From: JAIMBK01 sp040755215
GTDB lineage: Bacteria > Bacillota > Desulfotomaculia > Desulfotomaculales > Nap2-2B
Direction of reading: 5' to 3'
DNA: 64,000 nucleotides
Assembly (NCBI GenBank): GCA_040755215.1
Contig: JBFMBG010000002.1
Location: 1 to 64,000, forward strand
Shown: positions 7,800-17,094 of the stretch, piece by piece
Layout of the letters: every line of letters starts with the position of its first letter
Numbering within the stretch: the first letter of the stretch is position 1
Position numbers and translations under genes: made by a program
The notes under the pieces: generated by a model
Told to the model about the DNA's origin: nothing
The model's input: only the letters and a program-made list of their open reading frames with translations
The model's database searches: none

Positions 7800-9026
7800 T
7801 TAGCGTTCTAAAAACTGGCGGTGCAATGCCCGGACAGCTTTTTCCATATCTTCTCTTTTCACCAATACCCAAATGGTCGTATAGGAATCGTTCGCCTGCA
7901 GAATCTGAATATCCTCGCGTGTCAACGCTTCCACAATGCCCGCCATTACCCCCGGCACGCCGGTCATGCCGGCGCCCACCGCCGCCACTTTCGCGCAGTC
8001 GGGCGTCGTTTTTGTCGTGTACCCGGCATTTTCCAGAATTTGCGCCGCCTTTTGCCACACTTCCTCCTTGACCGTAAAAACCACTTCCTCCGGGTAAACG
8101 TTGATAAAATCGAGGCTGATCCCGGACAGGGCCAGACTTTTAAAAAGCCGCCGCTGCTGGGCTAAACCTTGCGCTCCCCTTTCCGGAGTGGCTACTTTAA
8201 ACTGCACCAGATTGGGAATCTGGGTAATTCCCGTGATGGTACGGTCTCTGGTGATATCAACGGTGCCCTGGTAAACTTCTCCGGAGCTGGTCACCAGCGT
8301 GCCGGGGGTATCGCTAAAAGTTGAACGCACGCGCAAGGGAATGTTTTTTTGCATGACAATCTCGACGGCGCGGGGATGAACCACCTTCGCCCCCTCGTGC
8401 GCCAGCTGGCAAATTTCGTCGTAAGTAACTTTTTCCAAAGCCTGCGCCCCGCTCACAATCCGGGGGTCGGCGGTCATGATCCCCTCCACGTCGGTATAAA
8501 TATCCACGTAAGCGGCGTTCAACGCCACCCCCAGGGCAGCGGCGGTGGTATCGCTCCCCCCTCTGCCCAGAGTGGTAATTTCGCCGTCTTCGGTAACTCC
8601 CTGAAAACCGGCGACAATGACAATCTTGCCTTCTTTTGCCTGCTTTAAAATGTTTTCCGGCTTAACCTTAAGAATCCGCGCCTCACTAAAGGTGTTATCG
8701 GTGATGATGCCCGCCTGCGCCCCCGTTAAAAAAACCGCCGGATGGCCGGCCTTTTGCAACACGCCCGCCATGGCCACCCCGGAAATAATTTCACCGCAGG
8801 ACATAAGCAGATCCATCTCCCGGGCAGAAAGGTCCCGGTGCGCCTGCCGGGCAAAATTAATTAAAGTATCGGTGGCGTAAGGGTCCCCCGCCCGGCCCAT
8901 GGCCGAAACGACCACCACCGGCAGATAACCCTCTTCTTTGGCGGCGATGATTTTCCCGGCCACCCGCTCCCGCAATTCCGGGGTGGCGACGGAAGTGCCG
9001 CCGAATTTTTGGATGATGAAACGCAT
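7800..9026 (-). CDS. dapG: Aspartate kinase, DapG type
   Basis: A 408-residue kinase that phosphorylates aspartate to begin the diaminopimelate/threonine/methionine pathways. It has the N-terminal KFGGTSV nucleotide-binding motif, GRGGSDTTA in the kinase domain, and two C-terminal ACT domains (about 265-405) for feedback control. The ATG at 9026 is preferred over a TTG nine codons upstream. It lies between asd and dapA, which supports assignment to the diaminopimelate-regulated DapG isoform rather than LysC; the effector cannot be read from sequence. Confidence 0.95.
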   Translation of the reverse strand: MRFIIQKFGGTSVATPELRERVAGKIIAAKEEGYLPVVVVSAMGRAGDPYATDTLINFARQAHRDLSAREMDLLMSCGEIISGVAMAGVLQKAGHPAVFLTGAQAGIITDNTFSEARILKVKPENILKQAKEGKIVIVAGFQGVTEDGEITTLGRGGSDTTAAALGVALNAAYVDIYTDVEGIMTADPRIVSGAQALEKVTYDEICQLAHEGAKVVHPRAVEIVMQKNIPLRVRSTFSDTPGTLVTSSGEVYQGTVDITRDRTITGITQIPNLVQFKVATPERGAQGLAQQRRLFKSLALSGISLDFINVYPEEVVFTVKEEVWQKAAQILENAGYTTKTTPDCAKVAAVGAGMTGVPGVMAGIVEALTREDIQILQANDSYTTIWVLVKREDMEKAVRALHRQFLER

Positions 9027-9034
9027 GCCCGTTC

Positions 9035-10054
9035 TTATCTCCCCCGTAAACAACCATACTGAATAATTAACTCCGCAATTTGCACCGCGTTGGTCGCCGC
9101 CCCTTTCCGCAACTGGTCGGCCACCACCCAGAGGTTAAGACCGTTGGGCAGCGAATTGTCTTCCCTGATCCGGCCTACAAAAACTTCGTCGCGGTAAGAA
9201 CAAAACAGGGGCATCGGATACTGTTTATTGGGCGGGTCGTCCAAAACAATCACCCCGGGGAACCTGGCCAAAACCTCCCGGGCCTGCCGGGCGGTTAATT
9301 TTTCGTGTGTTTCCACGTTGACCGACTCCGAATGACTCCGGTAGACCGGCACGCGCACGGTGGTCGCCGTAATCGCCAGGTCGGGGGCGTGCATGATTTT
9401 GCGGGTTTCCTTCACCATCTTCCATTCTTCTTTAGTATAATCCATTTCCTGAAATACATCAATGTGGGGAAGCAAATTAAAAGCAATCGGGTAGGGAAAA
9501 ACTTTCGGCGGGTATTCACCACCTTCCAAAACCGCCTTCGTTTGCTGCGTCAACTCGGCAATGGCCTCCAGGCCCGCTCCGGAGACGGCCTGGTAGGTGG
9601 AGACGACCACCCTCTTGACACCGGCCTCGTCATGGATGGCCTTTAAAGGTACGACCATAATGATCGTCGAACAGTTGGGGTTGGCGATAATCCCCCGGTG
9701 CCGCTTAACATCTTCCGGATTAACCTCCGGAACGACCAGGGGGACCTCCGGGTCCAGGCGAAAATTGCTGCTGTTGTCAATGACCACGCAACCCTTCTCC
9801 ACCGCCGCCGGACCAAACTCTAGACTTGCCGCCCCGCCGGCAAATAAGGCGATGTCCATGCCGGTAAAGGAATCGGGGGTCGTTTCTTCAACGCAATATT
9901 CTTCGTGGCGAAAAACGAGCCGTTTGCCCGCCGAGCGGGAAGTGGCGCAAAGCTTGAGGCGGCCGACGGGAAACCGCCGTTCCTCCAAGACCTTTAAAAT
10001 CTCCTGGCCAACCGCCCCGGCTGCACCCACCACTACTACATTATACTCCGGCAA
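9035..10054 (-). CDS. asd: Aspartate-semialdehyde dehydrogenase
   Basis: A 339-residue NADPH enzyme reducing aspartyl phosphate to aspartate semialdehyde. It has an N-terminal Rossmann GAAGAVGQE motif (about 10-18) and the catalytic cysteine in ANPNCSTI. It is the step between DapG and DapA, and its gene is followed 8 bases later by dapG. Length is normal for the family. Confidence 0.97.
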   Translation of the reverse strand: MPEYNVVVVGAAGAVGQEILKVLEERRFPVGRLKLCATSRSAGKRLVFRHEEYCVEETTPDSFTGMDIALFAGGAASLEFGPAAVEKGCVVIDNSSNFRLDPEVPLVVPEVNPEDVKRHRGIIANPNCSTIIMVVPLKAIHDEAGVKRVVVSTYQAVSGAGLEAIAELTQQTKAVLEGGEYPPKVFPYPIAFNLLPHIDVFQEMDYTKEEWKMVKETRKIMHAPDLAITATTVRVPVYRSHSESVNVETHEKLTARQAREVLARFPGVIVLDDPPNKQYPMPLFCSYRDEVFVGRIREDNSLPNGLNLWVVADQLRKGAATNAVQIAELIIQYGCLRGR

Positions 10055-10241
10055 CGACGCTCATCTCCTTCGGTAATAAATTCACCGCCAAGGCGCCAAA
10101 GCGCAAACGAATCAGAAAATTGAACAAAAATTGTTTGGGGCACAAAAAAAGAAAAGCTTACTCGTATATTTTAACTTTTCTGTTGGACGGGCGCAAGACC
10201 TCGGAAAAACTTCTCATTATTCAACAAAATTCGTTCACCGG
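10055..10241. repeat. Intergenic stretch with 8-base-period repeat
   Basis: Between spoVFB and asd. It holds a short tract (about 10083-10110) with units like CGCCAAGG/CGCCAAAG/CGCAAACG. This is the kind of GCGCCAAAG repeat found scattered in many unrelated bacterial genomes. No gene is seen. Confidence 0.45.
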
Positions 10242-10865
10242 TTAGCTGACCTGCACCAGCAAGGGCTGGTATTGCTTGCCGGCCAACGCCATGATGACCG
10301 TATCCAGGAGCAGGTCCATTTTCGCCTTTAAAGAGTTCGGTTTTTCCTTCGGGTTGTCCTGCCCGAAAGGAACCAGGTAAATGTTTTTCGTGTTCAGGAG
10401 CAACCCGATATTTTTGGCGTTCATCCCCAGGCCGTCGTTGGTGGAAATGGCCAGAACGACCGGCCGCTGGTTGCGCAAGTGGGCCTTTACCGCCATTAAC
10501 ACCGGGCCGTCCACAATCCCGTTGGCCAGTTTGGCCAGGGTGTTTCCCGTACAGGGGGCCACCACCATTACGTCCAGCATTTTTTCCGGCCCGATGGGTT
10601 CGGCGCCGACAATTGTGTCGATCACGGGTTTGCCCGTGATCCCCGTCAGCATCTCCTTCCATTGCCGGGCCGACCCGAATTTTGTATCCGTTTGCGCGAC
10701 CGCCTGACTGACAATCGGGTAAACAACCGCCCCTTCTTGAACCAGTTCGCGCAGGCAGGGGATAACCTCAGCAATTGTACAGTGCGACCCGGTGAGAGCA
10801 AATCCAACCCGAACATTGGCTAAGCGCATGCCAGGCACCTCCCGGAAACGAAGGCCGGTGATCAT
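10242..10865 (-). CDS. spoVFB: Dipicolinate synthase subunit B
   Basis: A 207-residue flavoprotein-like subunit (flavin-prenyltransferase/phosphopantothenoylcysteine-decarboxylase fold; VGFALTGSHCTI near the N-terminus, VAPCTGNTLAKLANGI in the middle). With SpoVFA it turns dihydrodipicolinate into dipicolinic acid in the mother cell during sporulation. It follows spoVFA by 8 bases. Its presence says the organism makes endospores, or did so recently. Confidence 0.95.
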   Translation of the reverse strand: MITGLRFREVPGMRLANVRVGFALTGSHCTIAEVIPCLRELVQEGAVVYPIVSQAVAQTDTKFGSARQWKEMLTGITGKPVIDTIVGAEPIGPEKMLDVMVVAPCTGNTLAKLANGIVDGPVLMAVKAHLRNQRPVVLAISTNDGLGMNAKNIGLLLNTKNIYLVPFGQDNPKEKPNSLKAKMDLLLDTVIMALAGKQYQPLLVQVS

Positions 10866-10873
10866 TTAAGCCG

Positions 10874-11758
10874 TCAGGACAGCAGTTCGGCCAGGAGCCT
10901 GGGAATCACCCGGGAGAGAATCCGGCCGGCCGTCTTCGGAGCAACTTTCCCGGGCAAACCGGGCGCCAGGACGGCATTGATGCCCAAACGCCCGGCCGCT
11001 TCAAAATCAACGCCTCCCGGGAAAGAAGCCAGATCAATAATCAACACCTGCGGGGAAGCCTTTTGCAGCAAAGGCTCGGTAAGCACCAGGGCGGGAACGG
11101 TATTAAAAATAACCTCCGCTTTGCCGATTAAAGCGGCCAGCTCCGGAAAATCGCAAGGACGGCAGTTCATCTGGTAGGCCCGGGCGCGCTGGGCGGGATT
11201 CCGGGCCACCACCGTTGTCCGCGCCCCCAAAGCCACCAGCAGTTGGGCAAGCGTTGCCCCCGTCCGCCCAAAACCCAGCACAAAACTTTCGCTGCCGTGA
11301 ATTGTGATGGGCAGCTTTTCCATGGCCAGCTGAATGGCCCCCTCGGCGGAAGGGATGGAGTTTAAAATGGCTACTTCGTCTAAAGCGAGCACTTCCACAA
11401 GCTTAAACCCCCGCCGGCCGGCAATATTTTTTAAGAAGCCGCCCGCCACCCCCACAAAAAGGGGCGTGCCGGCCGGCAGACAGCTAAAATCTTCTTCGGC
11501 AATAACCGGGGGCTTTTCCAGGAAAGGGCAATACAATTCGCCCCGCTCGTTAACGCCGGGGGCGGGCAGAATCACCGCCTGTGCTTCCCGCAAAGCTCCG
11601 GCCGGGCTTTCCCAAACGGTAATGTTTTCCCCCCTCGCCACCGGGAGACCGAACACCCGCACCCGCAAACCAAGACCGGCCAGATGCTCGGCCAGAATGA
11701 CCTCTCTGGCGTCGCCGCCTAAAACGGCAATTTTTAACCCGGGCAACCGGGCGTCCAT
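10874..11758 (-). CDS. spoVFA: Dipicolinate synthase subunit A
   Basis: A 294-residue NAD(P)-binding protein from ATG 11758, which starts MDARLPGLKIAVLGGD and gives the usual family length; an open frame continues upstream to 11908 but adds residues with no family character. Rossmann motifs occur at the N-terminus (AVLGGDARE) and in the middle (VLGFGRTGATLA). It pairs with SpoVFB for dipicolinate synthesis. The upstream gene dapB ends about 200 bases away, so a separate sporulation promoter is possible but not identified. Confidence 0.94.
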   Translation of the reverse strand: MDARLPGLKIAVLGGDAREVILAEHLAGLGLRVRVFGLPVARGENITVWESPAGALREAQAVILPAPGVNERGELYCPFLEKPPVIAEEDFSCLPAGTPLFVGVAGGFLKNIAGRRGFKLVEVLALDEVAILNSIPSAEGAIQLAMEKLPITIHGSESFVLGFGRTGATLAQLLVALGARTTVVARNPAQRARAYQMNCRPCDFPELAALIGKAEVIFNTVPALVLTEPLLQKASPQVLIIDLASFPGGVDFEAAGRLGINAVLAPGLPGKVAPKTAGRILSRVIPRLLAELLS

Positions 11759-11962
11759 GGCAGGCCACCGTCCTTTTTGGTCGTTGGTATCGGCCTTCGT
11801 GTATTTTACTTTCAATATATGACCTGCCAAAAAGGGAGGTGCTTGTCTGAAATGGTCGTCGGTCGTCAGCCCGGAGCGTTGGCGCGACGGCAAACGAACG
11901 GCGGGCAAAGGGATATTTCCAGAGCAGGGGGGCCGGGGGCGTGGCCGGCAATCGTTTTTTGG

Positions 11963-12763
11963 TTATTCAAAAAGCAGGTTTTCCAGGCCAAAAATGATTT
12001 TGTCAAGGTTCATTACCTTCCGGATGGCCAGCAGCACGCCGGGGATAAAAGATTCCCTGGAAATGGAATCATGTCTGATGGTGAGCGTCTGGCCAAGGCC
12101 GCCAAAGATCACCTCCTGGTGGGCAACCAGCCCCGGCAGCCGGACGCTGTGCAGGCGAATCCCGCCGTCAAAACATCCTCCCCGGGCGCCGGGCAATTTC
12201 TCTATTTCGGTGCGCGGCCCCTGCTGCCCATCCCCCCTGGCCGCCAGCAGCGCCCGGGCCGTCGTCAAGGCCGTACCCGAAGGGGCGTCCAGCTTTTGAT
12301 CGTGATGAAGCTCGATAATTTCTACGTGGGGAAAATATTTAGCTGCCTGGACGGCAAAATTGATCATCAGCACCGCCCCGATGGCAAAATTGGGCGCAAT
12401 TACGCCGCCGATTTTCAGCCGGCCGGCAATTTCGGTGATTGCCTGCAACTCTGCCCCGTCAATCCCCGTCGTTCCCACCACCGGCCGCACCCTGTATCCC
12501 AGGGCGGTTTTGACGTTGGCCGCCGCAGCGTGGGGGGCAGTAAAGTCCACCAGCACGTCCGGTCTTTTTCGTTCCAGTTCCTCCGCCAGATTATTGCCGA
12601 CCAGGATTCCCGTGTCTGGCGCGCCAATGGCGGCGCCCAGGTCCTGATCCTCGCCGCGCACGTCAACTGCTCCGACCAGCCGGAGATCCTCGGCGAAAAA
12701 GATGCTCCTGCAAACTTCCCGGCCCATTTTCCCCAAAGCGCCGGTAACCAGCACGTTAATCAT
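11963..12763 (-). CDS. dapB: 4-hydroxy-tetrahydrodipicolinate reductase
   Basis: A 266-residue reductase using NAD(P)H to form tetrahydrodipicolinate. Start ATG 12763 gives MINVLVTGALGKMGREV, the normal N-terminus with the GxxGxMG nucleotide loop. The catalytic EIIELHHDQKLDAPSGTA box is intact with the HH pair and the K. It is the next step after DapA. An open frame runs 20 codons further upstream but lacks a better start. Confidence 0.96.
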   Translation of the reverse strand: MINVLVTGALGKMGREVCRSIFFAEDLRLVGAVDVRGEDQDLGAAIGAPDTGILVGNNLAEELERKRPDVLVDFTAPHAAAANVKTALGYRVRPVVGTTGIDGAELQAITEIAGRLKIGGVIAPNFAIGAVLMINFAVQAAKYFPHVEIIELHHDQKLDAPSGTALTTARALLAARGDGQQGPRTEIEKLPGARGGCFDGGIRLHSVRLPGLVAHQEVIFGGLGQTLTIRHDSISRESFIPGVLLAIRKVMNLDKIIFGLENLLFE

Positions 12764-12832
12764 TGAACAGGGCTTTCCCCCTTTGCTTTTTGTAAGAGAT
12801 ATATTTTCGCCATAAAAATCCAAAAACCTTTT

Positions 12833-13057
12833 TTAAATTTGTACGGATCGCGGAAAAGCGGCGGGAAAAGAAAGGTTGGCGCTGTCTGTCCGCACTTCCG
12901 GCACGACCAAATTGCCTTTGCCGCCGCCGCACAACCCGGGGCACCGAAATTCAGCGGAGGGGCAGCCGGAAGTACCGGTCACCAGGTAATAATATCTGGC
13001 GCCTCCTGGGTAATAATAAAACTTTATCTCCCGATATTCTCTGCTTTCCCCTTCCAC
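12833..13057 (-). CDS. Small cysteine-containing protein, unknown
   Basis: A 74-residue frame from a GTG at 13057 preceded by a near-ideal AAGGAGG eight bases upstream. It contains an early tyrosine-rich stretch (FYYYPGG...YYY) and a central C-PSAEFRC-PGLC-GGG segment with three cysteines. The spacing could suit metal binding or a disulfide. It sits between the SDH-protease gene and dapB on the same strand. No family is recognised. The strong ribosome binding site is the main reason to accept it. Confidence 0.55.
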   Translation of the reverse strand: MEGESREYREIKFYYYPGGARYYYLVTGTSGCPSAEFRCPGLCGGGKGNLVVPEVRTDSANLSFPAAFPRSVQI

Positions 13058-13102
13058 CGGGCAAACCTCCTTAAATCCCGGACACAAAATGCCCAGTGCC
13101 TC

Positions 13103-14089
13103 TTAAATTATCGTTCGCCAACCCTGTTTCAAAATATTCACGCTTACCTTCCCGGCATCCGGAAAGTCGCTCCTTTCCACCACCCCGGAAAAAATAAAAC
13201 AATCCTGCCCGTACTCCGACTCGATAATTCCGCCGGCGACGTCAAATTCCGCGCGCGGCCCCCTGAGCAACTGAGTCGGGTTAAAAGGTTCGTTTAGACA
13301 TAACTCTTCGGCGTAACATTGATATAAATCCCACATTAATTTTTCTAAGTCCCGGTTGGGGTAGGCCACCGGCAAACCAATCTCCTCGGCCGCTTCCCGG
13401 CGGGAAATCATGTGGTTGTGCGCGTAAAGCTTCTCGGTCAAATGATCGACGATCCGCTGCATTTCCGCCCGGACATGGTGATTTTTGCGCAAACCAAGCA
13501 GCTTGCTGGCCAGGGAACGGATCAGCAGGTAGTTTCTGTGCACATTACCCAGGGCCAGCGGGTGGATGCGCTCCGCCAGCAGGGTAAATACCCTGGCCAA
13601 CTCGGCTTCGCTTTTTAAGCCGGCCATTTCCCTGGCCAGAGCCAGGTAAGAATAAACGTCCTCGATGTTAACCGGTATCCGGGCCACCGGGTTGGCCGGG
13701 TCCTGGGGATTAAAGGCGTTCACCACGCTGGGGTCGATCGGCCCCAACTCACCCATTTTGCCCATGACGATCTCGTCTGCGCCCAGGCAGATGAGCGTTC
13801 CGGCGCTGTAGGCCCGGAAAGGCACCAGGACGTTAAATTCGTCTGTATATTCGCGAACGAGGTGAACCAGCCGCCAGGGCGTTAAAATATCTCCGCCGCG
13901 GGTATAAAGAAACAAGTCGATTCTTTTCTTTCTGCCGATCATTTCCAGGTGGCGGTAAAAAACGGGCATCACGTCCGGCGCTATGCGCGTGTTGACATTC
14001 TCCCGGTCCCCGGTAACGTAACATAATACGGCCGTATCGCGCAGCCTGGCTATTTTCTGGATCGTTTTGACTCTTTTTTCCCTGTTCAA
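13103..14089 (-). CDS. SDH-family serine proteinase (ClpP/crotonase fold)
   Basis: A 328-residue protein of the serine dehydrogenase proteinase family, related to ClpP, SppA and the S49 group. The YTRGGD segment resembles the oxyanion region, and FRAYSAGTLICLGAD carries the likely nucleophilic Ser. A second catalytic position (GELGPIDPS) is as in the family. No signal peptide or transmembrane segment is visible, so it is probably cytoplasmic or peripheral. Divergent to lgt. Substrates are unknown. Confidence 0.88.
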   Translation of the reverse strand: MNREKRVKTIQKIARLRDTAVLCYVTGDRENVNTRIAPDVMPVFYRHLEMIGRKKRIDLFLYTRGGDILTPWRLVHLVREYTDEFNVLVPFRAYSAGTLICLGADEIVMGKMGELGPIDPSVVNAFNPQDPANPVARIPVNIEDVYSYLALAREMAGLKSEAELARVFTLLAERIHPLALGNVHRNYLLIRSLASKLLGLRKNHHVRAEMQRIVDHLTEKLYAHNHMISRREAAEEIGLPVAYPNRDLEKLMWDLYQCYAEELCLNEPFNPTQLLRGPRAEFDVAGGIIESEYGQDCFIFSGVVERSDFPDAGKVSVNILKQGWRTII

Positions 14090-14182
14090 GCCGGTTCACC
14101 CCTTACGTTTAGTATTACCTGCCTGCTGAATCTTATGGGAAAATCCTGACGGAGACAATAAGTTCAAACAGGGGGTTACGGG

Positions 14183-14212
14183 TTGTTTTCTTCCGCTCTT
14201 CTCTGATATAAT
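14183..14212 (+). promoter_or_regulatory. Sigma-A promoter of lgt
   Basis: TTGTTT (14183-14188), 18-base spacer, and extended -10 TGATATAAT (hexamer 14207-14212), about 45 bases ahead of the lgt start. Confidence 0.65.
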
Positions 14213-14256
14213 ATTCGAGGCTTCCCGAATAACCTGCCCAATATGCGCGATAGGAG

Positions 14257-15039
14257 ATGTTGAAATTGCTGGTTGACCTTAATCCCGTCGCCTTCCAGAT
14301 CGGGCCGCTGGCGGTGCGCTGGTACGGTATTTTTATGGCTTTATCCTTTTTGTTCGCCGTCTGGTACCTGTACGGGGAAGCCCGCCGGAAGGGCCTGGAC
14401 GAAGACTTCCTGCTGAATTTAAGCGTCCTGGCAATTGCAGCGGGGGTTGCGGGATCGCGCCTTTTGTTTGTGCTGGTCAACTACCCCGAATGGTTCATCC
14501 GCGACCCCGTGCAGATTTTCAAGATTTACCAGGGAGGGCTGGCGTGGCACGGCGGCCTGTTCGGAGGGGCCCTGGCCGGCTGGTGGTATTGCCGGCGAAA
14601 AGGGGTAAGTTTTCATTTGCTGGCCGACCTGGCCGTGCCGGGAATTGCTCTCGGCTACGCAATGATCCGCATCGCCAACATTTTCAATCAAGAAGTGCTG
14701 GGCAGACATACCGATTTCTGGTTCGACCGCTGGCCTGCCCAACCCATCGGCACCGCCATTGCTTTAATGTTGCTGATTCGCTATTTTTATCTGAAACAAA
14801 AAAAATTGCCCGAAGGCTACCAGTTCTGGTCTTTTGTCTTTTATCACCAGCTGCTGCGGGGGGCAGTCGAAGAAACGGTGCGGGATATGCCGCTGCTCCT
14901 CGGCGGCTACGTGGTTCCCCACTGGGGGCTGGGTTTTTTCACCCTCGCCCAGCTCAGCACTCCTTTAATTATGGCCCTCGCCTACTGGATGATGCGGAAC
15001 AGCTACAAAAGGTGGCGCCGGAAATTAAGGTTGGCCTGA
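14257..15039 (+). CDS. lgt: Prolipoprotein diacylglyceryl transferase
   Basis: A 260-residue integral membrane enzyme that transfers diacylglyceryl from phosphatidylglycerol to the lipobox cysteine of prelipoproteins. It has about seven transmembrane helices, the N-terminal VRWYGI segment, the WHGGLFGG motif (about residues 96-103) and the RIANIFNQE(V)LG signature with the essential Arg/Asn/Glu. Start ATG 14257. Its 3' end overlaps the convergent ymxH gene by 37 bases. The LivJ lipoprotein in this window is a probable substrate. Confidence 0.96.
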   Translation: MLKLLVDLNPVAFQIGPLAVRWYGIFMALSFLFAVWYLYGEARRKGLDEDFLLNLSVLAIAAGVAGSRLLFVLVNYPEWFIRDPVQIFKIYQGGLAWHGGLFGGALAGWWYCRRKGVSFHLLADLAVPGIALGYAMIRIANIFNQEVLGRHTDFWFDRWPAQPIGTAIALMLLIRYFYLKQKKLPEGYQFWSFVFYHQLLRGAVEETVRDMPLLLGGYVVPHWGLGFFTLAQLSTPLIMALAYWMMRNSYKRWRRKLRLA

Positions 15040-15272
15040 TCGATTTCGACGATGATCACTTCTTTGCCCACTTTGCGCACCGCTTCCCAGGGGATGATCA
15101 ACTGCTGCCGGTCCACCCAGAAATTAAGCAGGTTGCCCCTGCGGGGCAAAATAATGGAGCGGACCCGGCCCGTCTCCGCGTCGATGGCCAGGTCGCTCTC
15201 CCCGACCACACCCAGGCGGGCCCCGTTGGAAAGGTTGACAATCTCTTTCCCCGTCAACTCGAAAAGCCTCAT
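15003..15272 (-). CDS. ymxH: PRC-barrel sporulation protein YlmC/YmxH family
   Basis: An 89-residue PRC-barrel protein from ATG 15272 (MRLFELTGKEIVN). In Bacillus the homologue ymxH lies directly upstream of spoVFA, after the M16 protease gene; here it keeps the strand and direction, but lgt, the SDH protease and dapB come between. Biochemical role is unknown. Its end overlaps lgt on the other strand. Confidence 0.85.
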   Translation of the reverse strand: MRLFELTGKEIVNLSNGARLGVVGESDLAIDAETGRVRSIILPRRGNLLNFWVDRQQLIIPWEAVRKVGKEVIIVEIDQANLNFRRHLL

Positions 15273-15274
15273 TT

Positions 15275-15613
15275 TTACCACCTTCGCCGCAGCATAAACA
15301 ACCTTAAAACAAAGGGCTGGACGATGGCCAGGCCGATGGAAAGCGCCGCCAGCGGTTCCACCTGGACCTGGCCGAGCGGAACCCGGCTGGGCAGCTCCAC
15401 TTTCAAAAATTCCAGGAGCATCACCAGCGACAGGTAAATCCCGCCCGCCAGGCCCACCAGGTTTAGCACCGCCTGGGAAAGGGGCGAGGGTTTGGTCTCC
15501 GGAAAGGAATCCAGCACGCTCTCGCGAAGCATGCTGATTTTCACCCTTTCCCTGATTGATAATCCCACCATGGCCAGTACCACCAGCGCGAATACAAGCG
15601 TCCCGGTAAGCAT
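15275..15613 (-). CDS. Membrane protein, two or three helices, unknown
   Basis: A 112-residue protein from ATG 15613, preceded by GGGAGG. A hydrophobic N-terminal helix (about 3-22), a cytoplasmic basic stretch (IRERVKISMLRES), then two more hydrophobic segments. It stops at the very start of ymxH, so both share a transcript. No family is recognised with confidence. Confidence 0.75.
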   Translation of the reverse strand: MLTGTLVFALVVLAMVGLSIRERVKISMLRESVLDSFPETKPSPLSQAVLNLVGLAGGIYLSLVMLLEFLKVELPSRVPLGQVQVEPLAALSIGLAIVQPFVLRLFMLRRRW

Positions 15614-15680
15614 TGTCCCACCTCCCATTAGCATTATATGGGAAAGGGACATGTTTTAGGACTGAATTTTTAAAAGCGCA

Positions 15681-15717
15681 ATTTACCTTGTCGGTAAATG
15701 AGAGCGTATGATATGAT
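15681..15717 (+). promoter_or_regulatory. Promoter with palindromic operator for larA-glcD-glcF
   Basis: TTGTCG (15688-15693), 18-base spacer, TATGAT (15712-15717). The palindrome ATTTACC-TTGTC-GGTAAAT (15681-15699) overlaps the -35, as expected for a repressor of a substrate-induced operon. No regulator gene is adjacent. Confidence 0.55.
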
Positions 15718-15813
15718 CAACTGCAGGTCATGATCGAAGACGGACAGTTTTCCCCTGGCGACCGTTGCCGCCGGAGGCAGAACCGGCCAATTAGCAAGAG
15801 ATGGTGGACAGCT

Positions 15814-17055
15814 ATGAAATTACTTTGCCTAAAAAAGTCAGAAAAAGCTCATGGAATCGGGGCGGAAGAAATTGTCGAAAAAACCCTTTCTGCACTGAAG
15901 ATCATATTCACGCAAAGAAAATTATCCCCCGTCAGGAAAGTGGCGATCACCGCCGGCAGCCGGGGGATCGCCAATTACCTGACGGTTCTGCGGACGGTGG
16001 TGAAATTTATCCGGGAGCAGGGCGGTGAGCCCTTTCTGGTGCCGGCCATGGGCAGCCACGGGGGCGGCACGGTAGCCGGCCGGCGGGCGGTGCTGGCCGG
16101 CCTGGGCATAACGGAGGAAAGCGTGGGGGCGCCCATCAAAGACGGCGACGACGTGGCGGAGGTGGGCCGCGCCGGAGAACTACCCGTTTATACGGACGCC
16201 CGGGCCAAAACGGCGGACGCTATTTTATTGATCAACCGGATCAAGCCGCACACGGCCTTCCGGGGACAGCGGGAGAGCGGCCTGTTGAAGATGCTGGTGG
16301 TGGGCCTGGGTAAAGTGCCGGGAGCCACCCTGTTTCACCGGCTGCCGCCGGAGCATCTGGCCGAAACATTGGACGCCATGGGGCAGATGCTGCTGAAAAA
16401 TTTGCCCGTCCTGGGCGGAATAGCTCTGGTGGAAGACGCTGCCGAACAAACAGTGCTGATCGAAGGCATCCCTGCCGGAGAGATCCCGGCCCGGGAAGCC
16501 GAACTTTTAAAAACGGCACGCGCCCTTTTGCCCCGTCTCCCTTTCACCGGCGCCGATCTCCTGATCGTAGACGAAATGGGGAAAAACTTCAGCGGCACCG
16601 GGATGGATACCAACGTCATCGGCCGGTTCCGGATCGAGGGAGTGCCGGAGCCGGAAAACCCGCCGGCCAAAAGAATCTTCGTGCGCGGCCTCTCCCCTCT
16701 GTCCGAAGGCAACGCCAACGGAATCGGCCTGGCCGACTTCACCACGGTGCGGCTCATTCAGGCCATGGACCGCCGGGCCACTTACCTGAACGTCCTCACC
16801 ACGGGATATCTTCACCGGGGAATGCTCCCCCTGATTTTCGAAACCGACCGGGAGGCCCTGGAGGCCGCCGCCAAAAGCCTGAAAAAAACGCTTCCGGAAT
16901 GTTCCGTGGCGTGGATTAAAAATACTCTGCACCTGCAGGAGCTCCTGGTTACCCCGGAACTGGCCGAACCTTGCCGGAACGCCGGGTACGAACCGGGAAA
17001 AGAAGTGGAACTGGCTTTTGACGCGGACGGAAATCTGGTCCCCTGCTGGGAATAA
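15814..17055 (+). CDS. LarA-like (DUF2088) nickel-dependent racemase homologue
   Basis: A 413-residue protein from ATG 15814 related to the LarA/DUF2088 family, whose founding member is the nickel-pincer lactate racemase. Family-like segments include MGSHGGGT, the NRIKPHTAFRGQRESGLLKML region and DEMGKNFSGTGMDTN. It is followed by GlcD- and GlcF-type genes, so it probably supplies the enantiomer the FAD oxidase uses, or racemises a related 2-hydroxy acid. Cofactor maturation genes (larB/C/E) are not in the window, so racemase activity is inferred only. Confidence 0.82.
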   Translation: MKLLCLKKSEKAHGIGAEEIVEKTLSALKIIFTQRKLSPVRKVAITAGSRGIANYLTVLRTVVKFIREQGGEPFLVPAMGSHGGGTVAGRRAVLAGLGITEESVGAPIKDGDDVAEVGRAGELPVYTDARAKTADAILLINRIKPHTAFRGQRESGLLKMLVVGLGKVPGATLFHRLPPEHLAETLDAMGQMLLKNLPVLGGIALVEDAAEQTVLIEGIPAGEIPAREAELLKTARALLPRLPFTGADLLIVDEMGKNFSGTGMDTNVIGRFRIEGVPEPENPPAKRIFVRGLSPLSEGNANGIGLADFTTVRLIQAMDRRATYLNVLTTGYLHRGMLPLIFETDREALEAAAKSLKKTLPECSVAWIKNTLHLQELLVTPELAEPCRNAGYEPGKEVELAFDADGNLVPCWE

Positions 17056-17094
17056 AAATCCCTGATTCCTGTTTTCTAAAGGAGCAAGTCTAAG

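Noticed and set aside
10829..10841. TGCCAGGCACC as a third copy of the GTGCC palindrome
   Set aside because: It is the complement of the spoVFB ribosome binding site and start (GGAGGTGCCTGGCATG), lacks the AGTTAA arms, and is better explained as translation signal.
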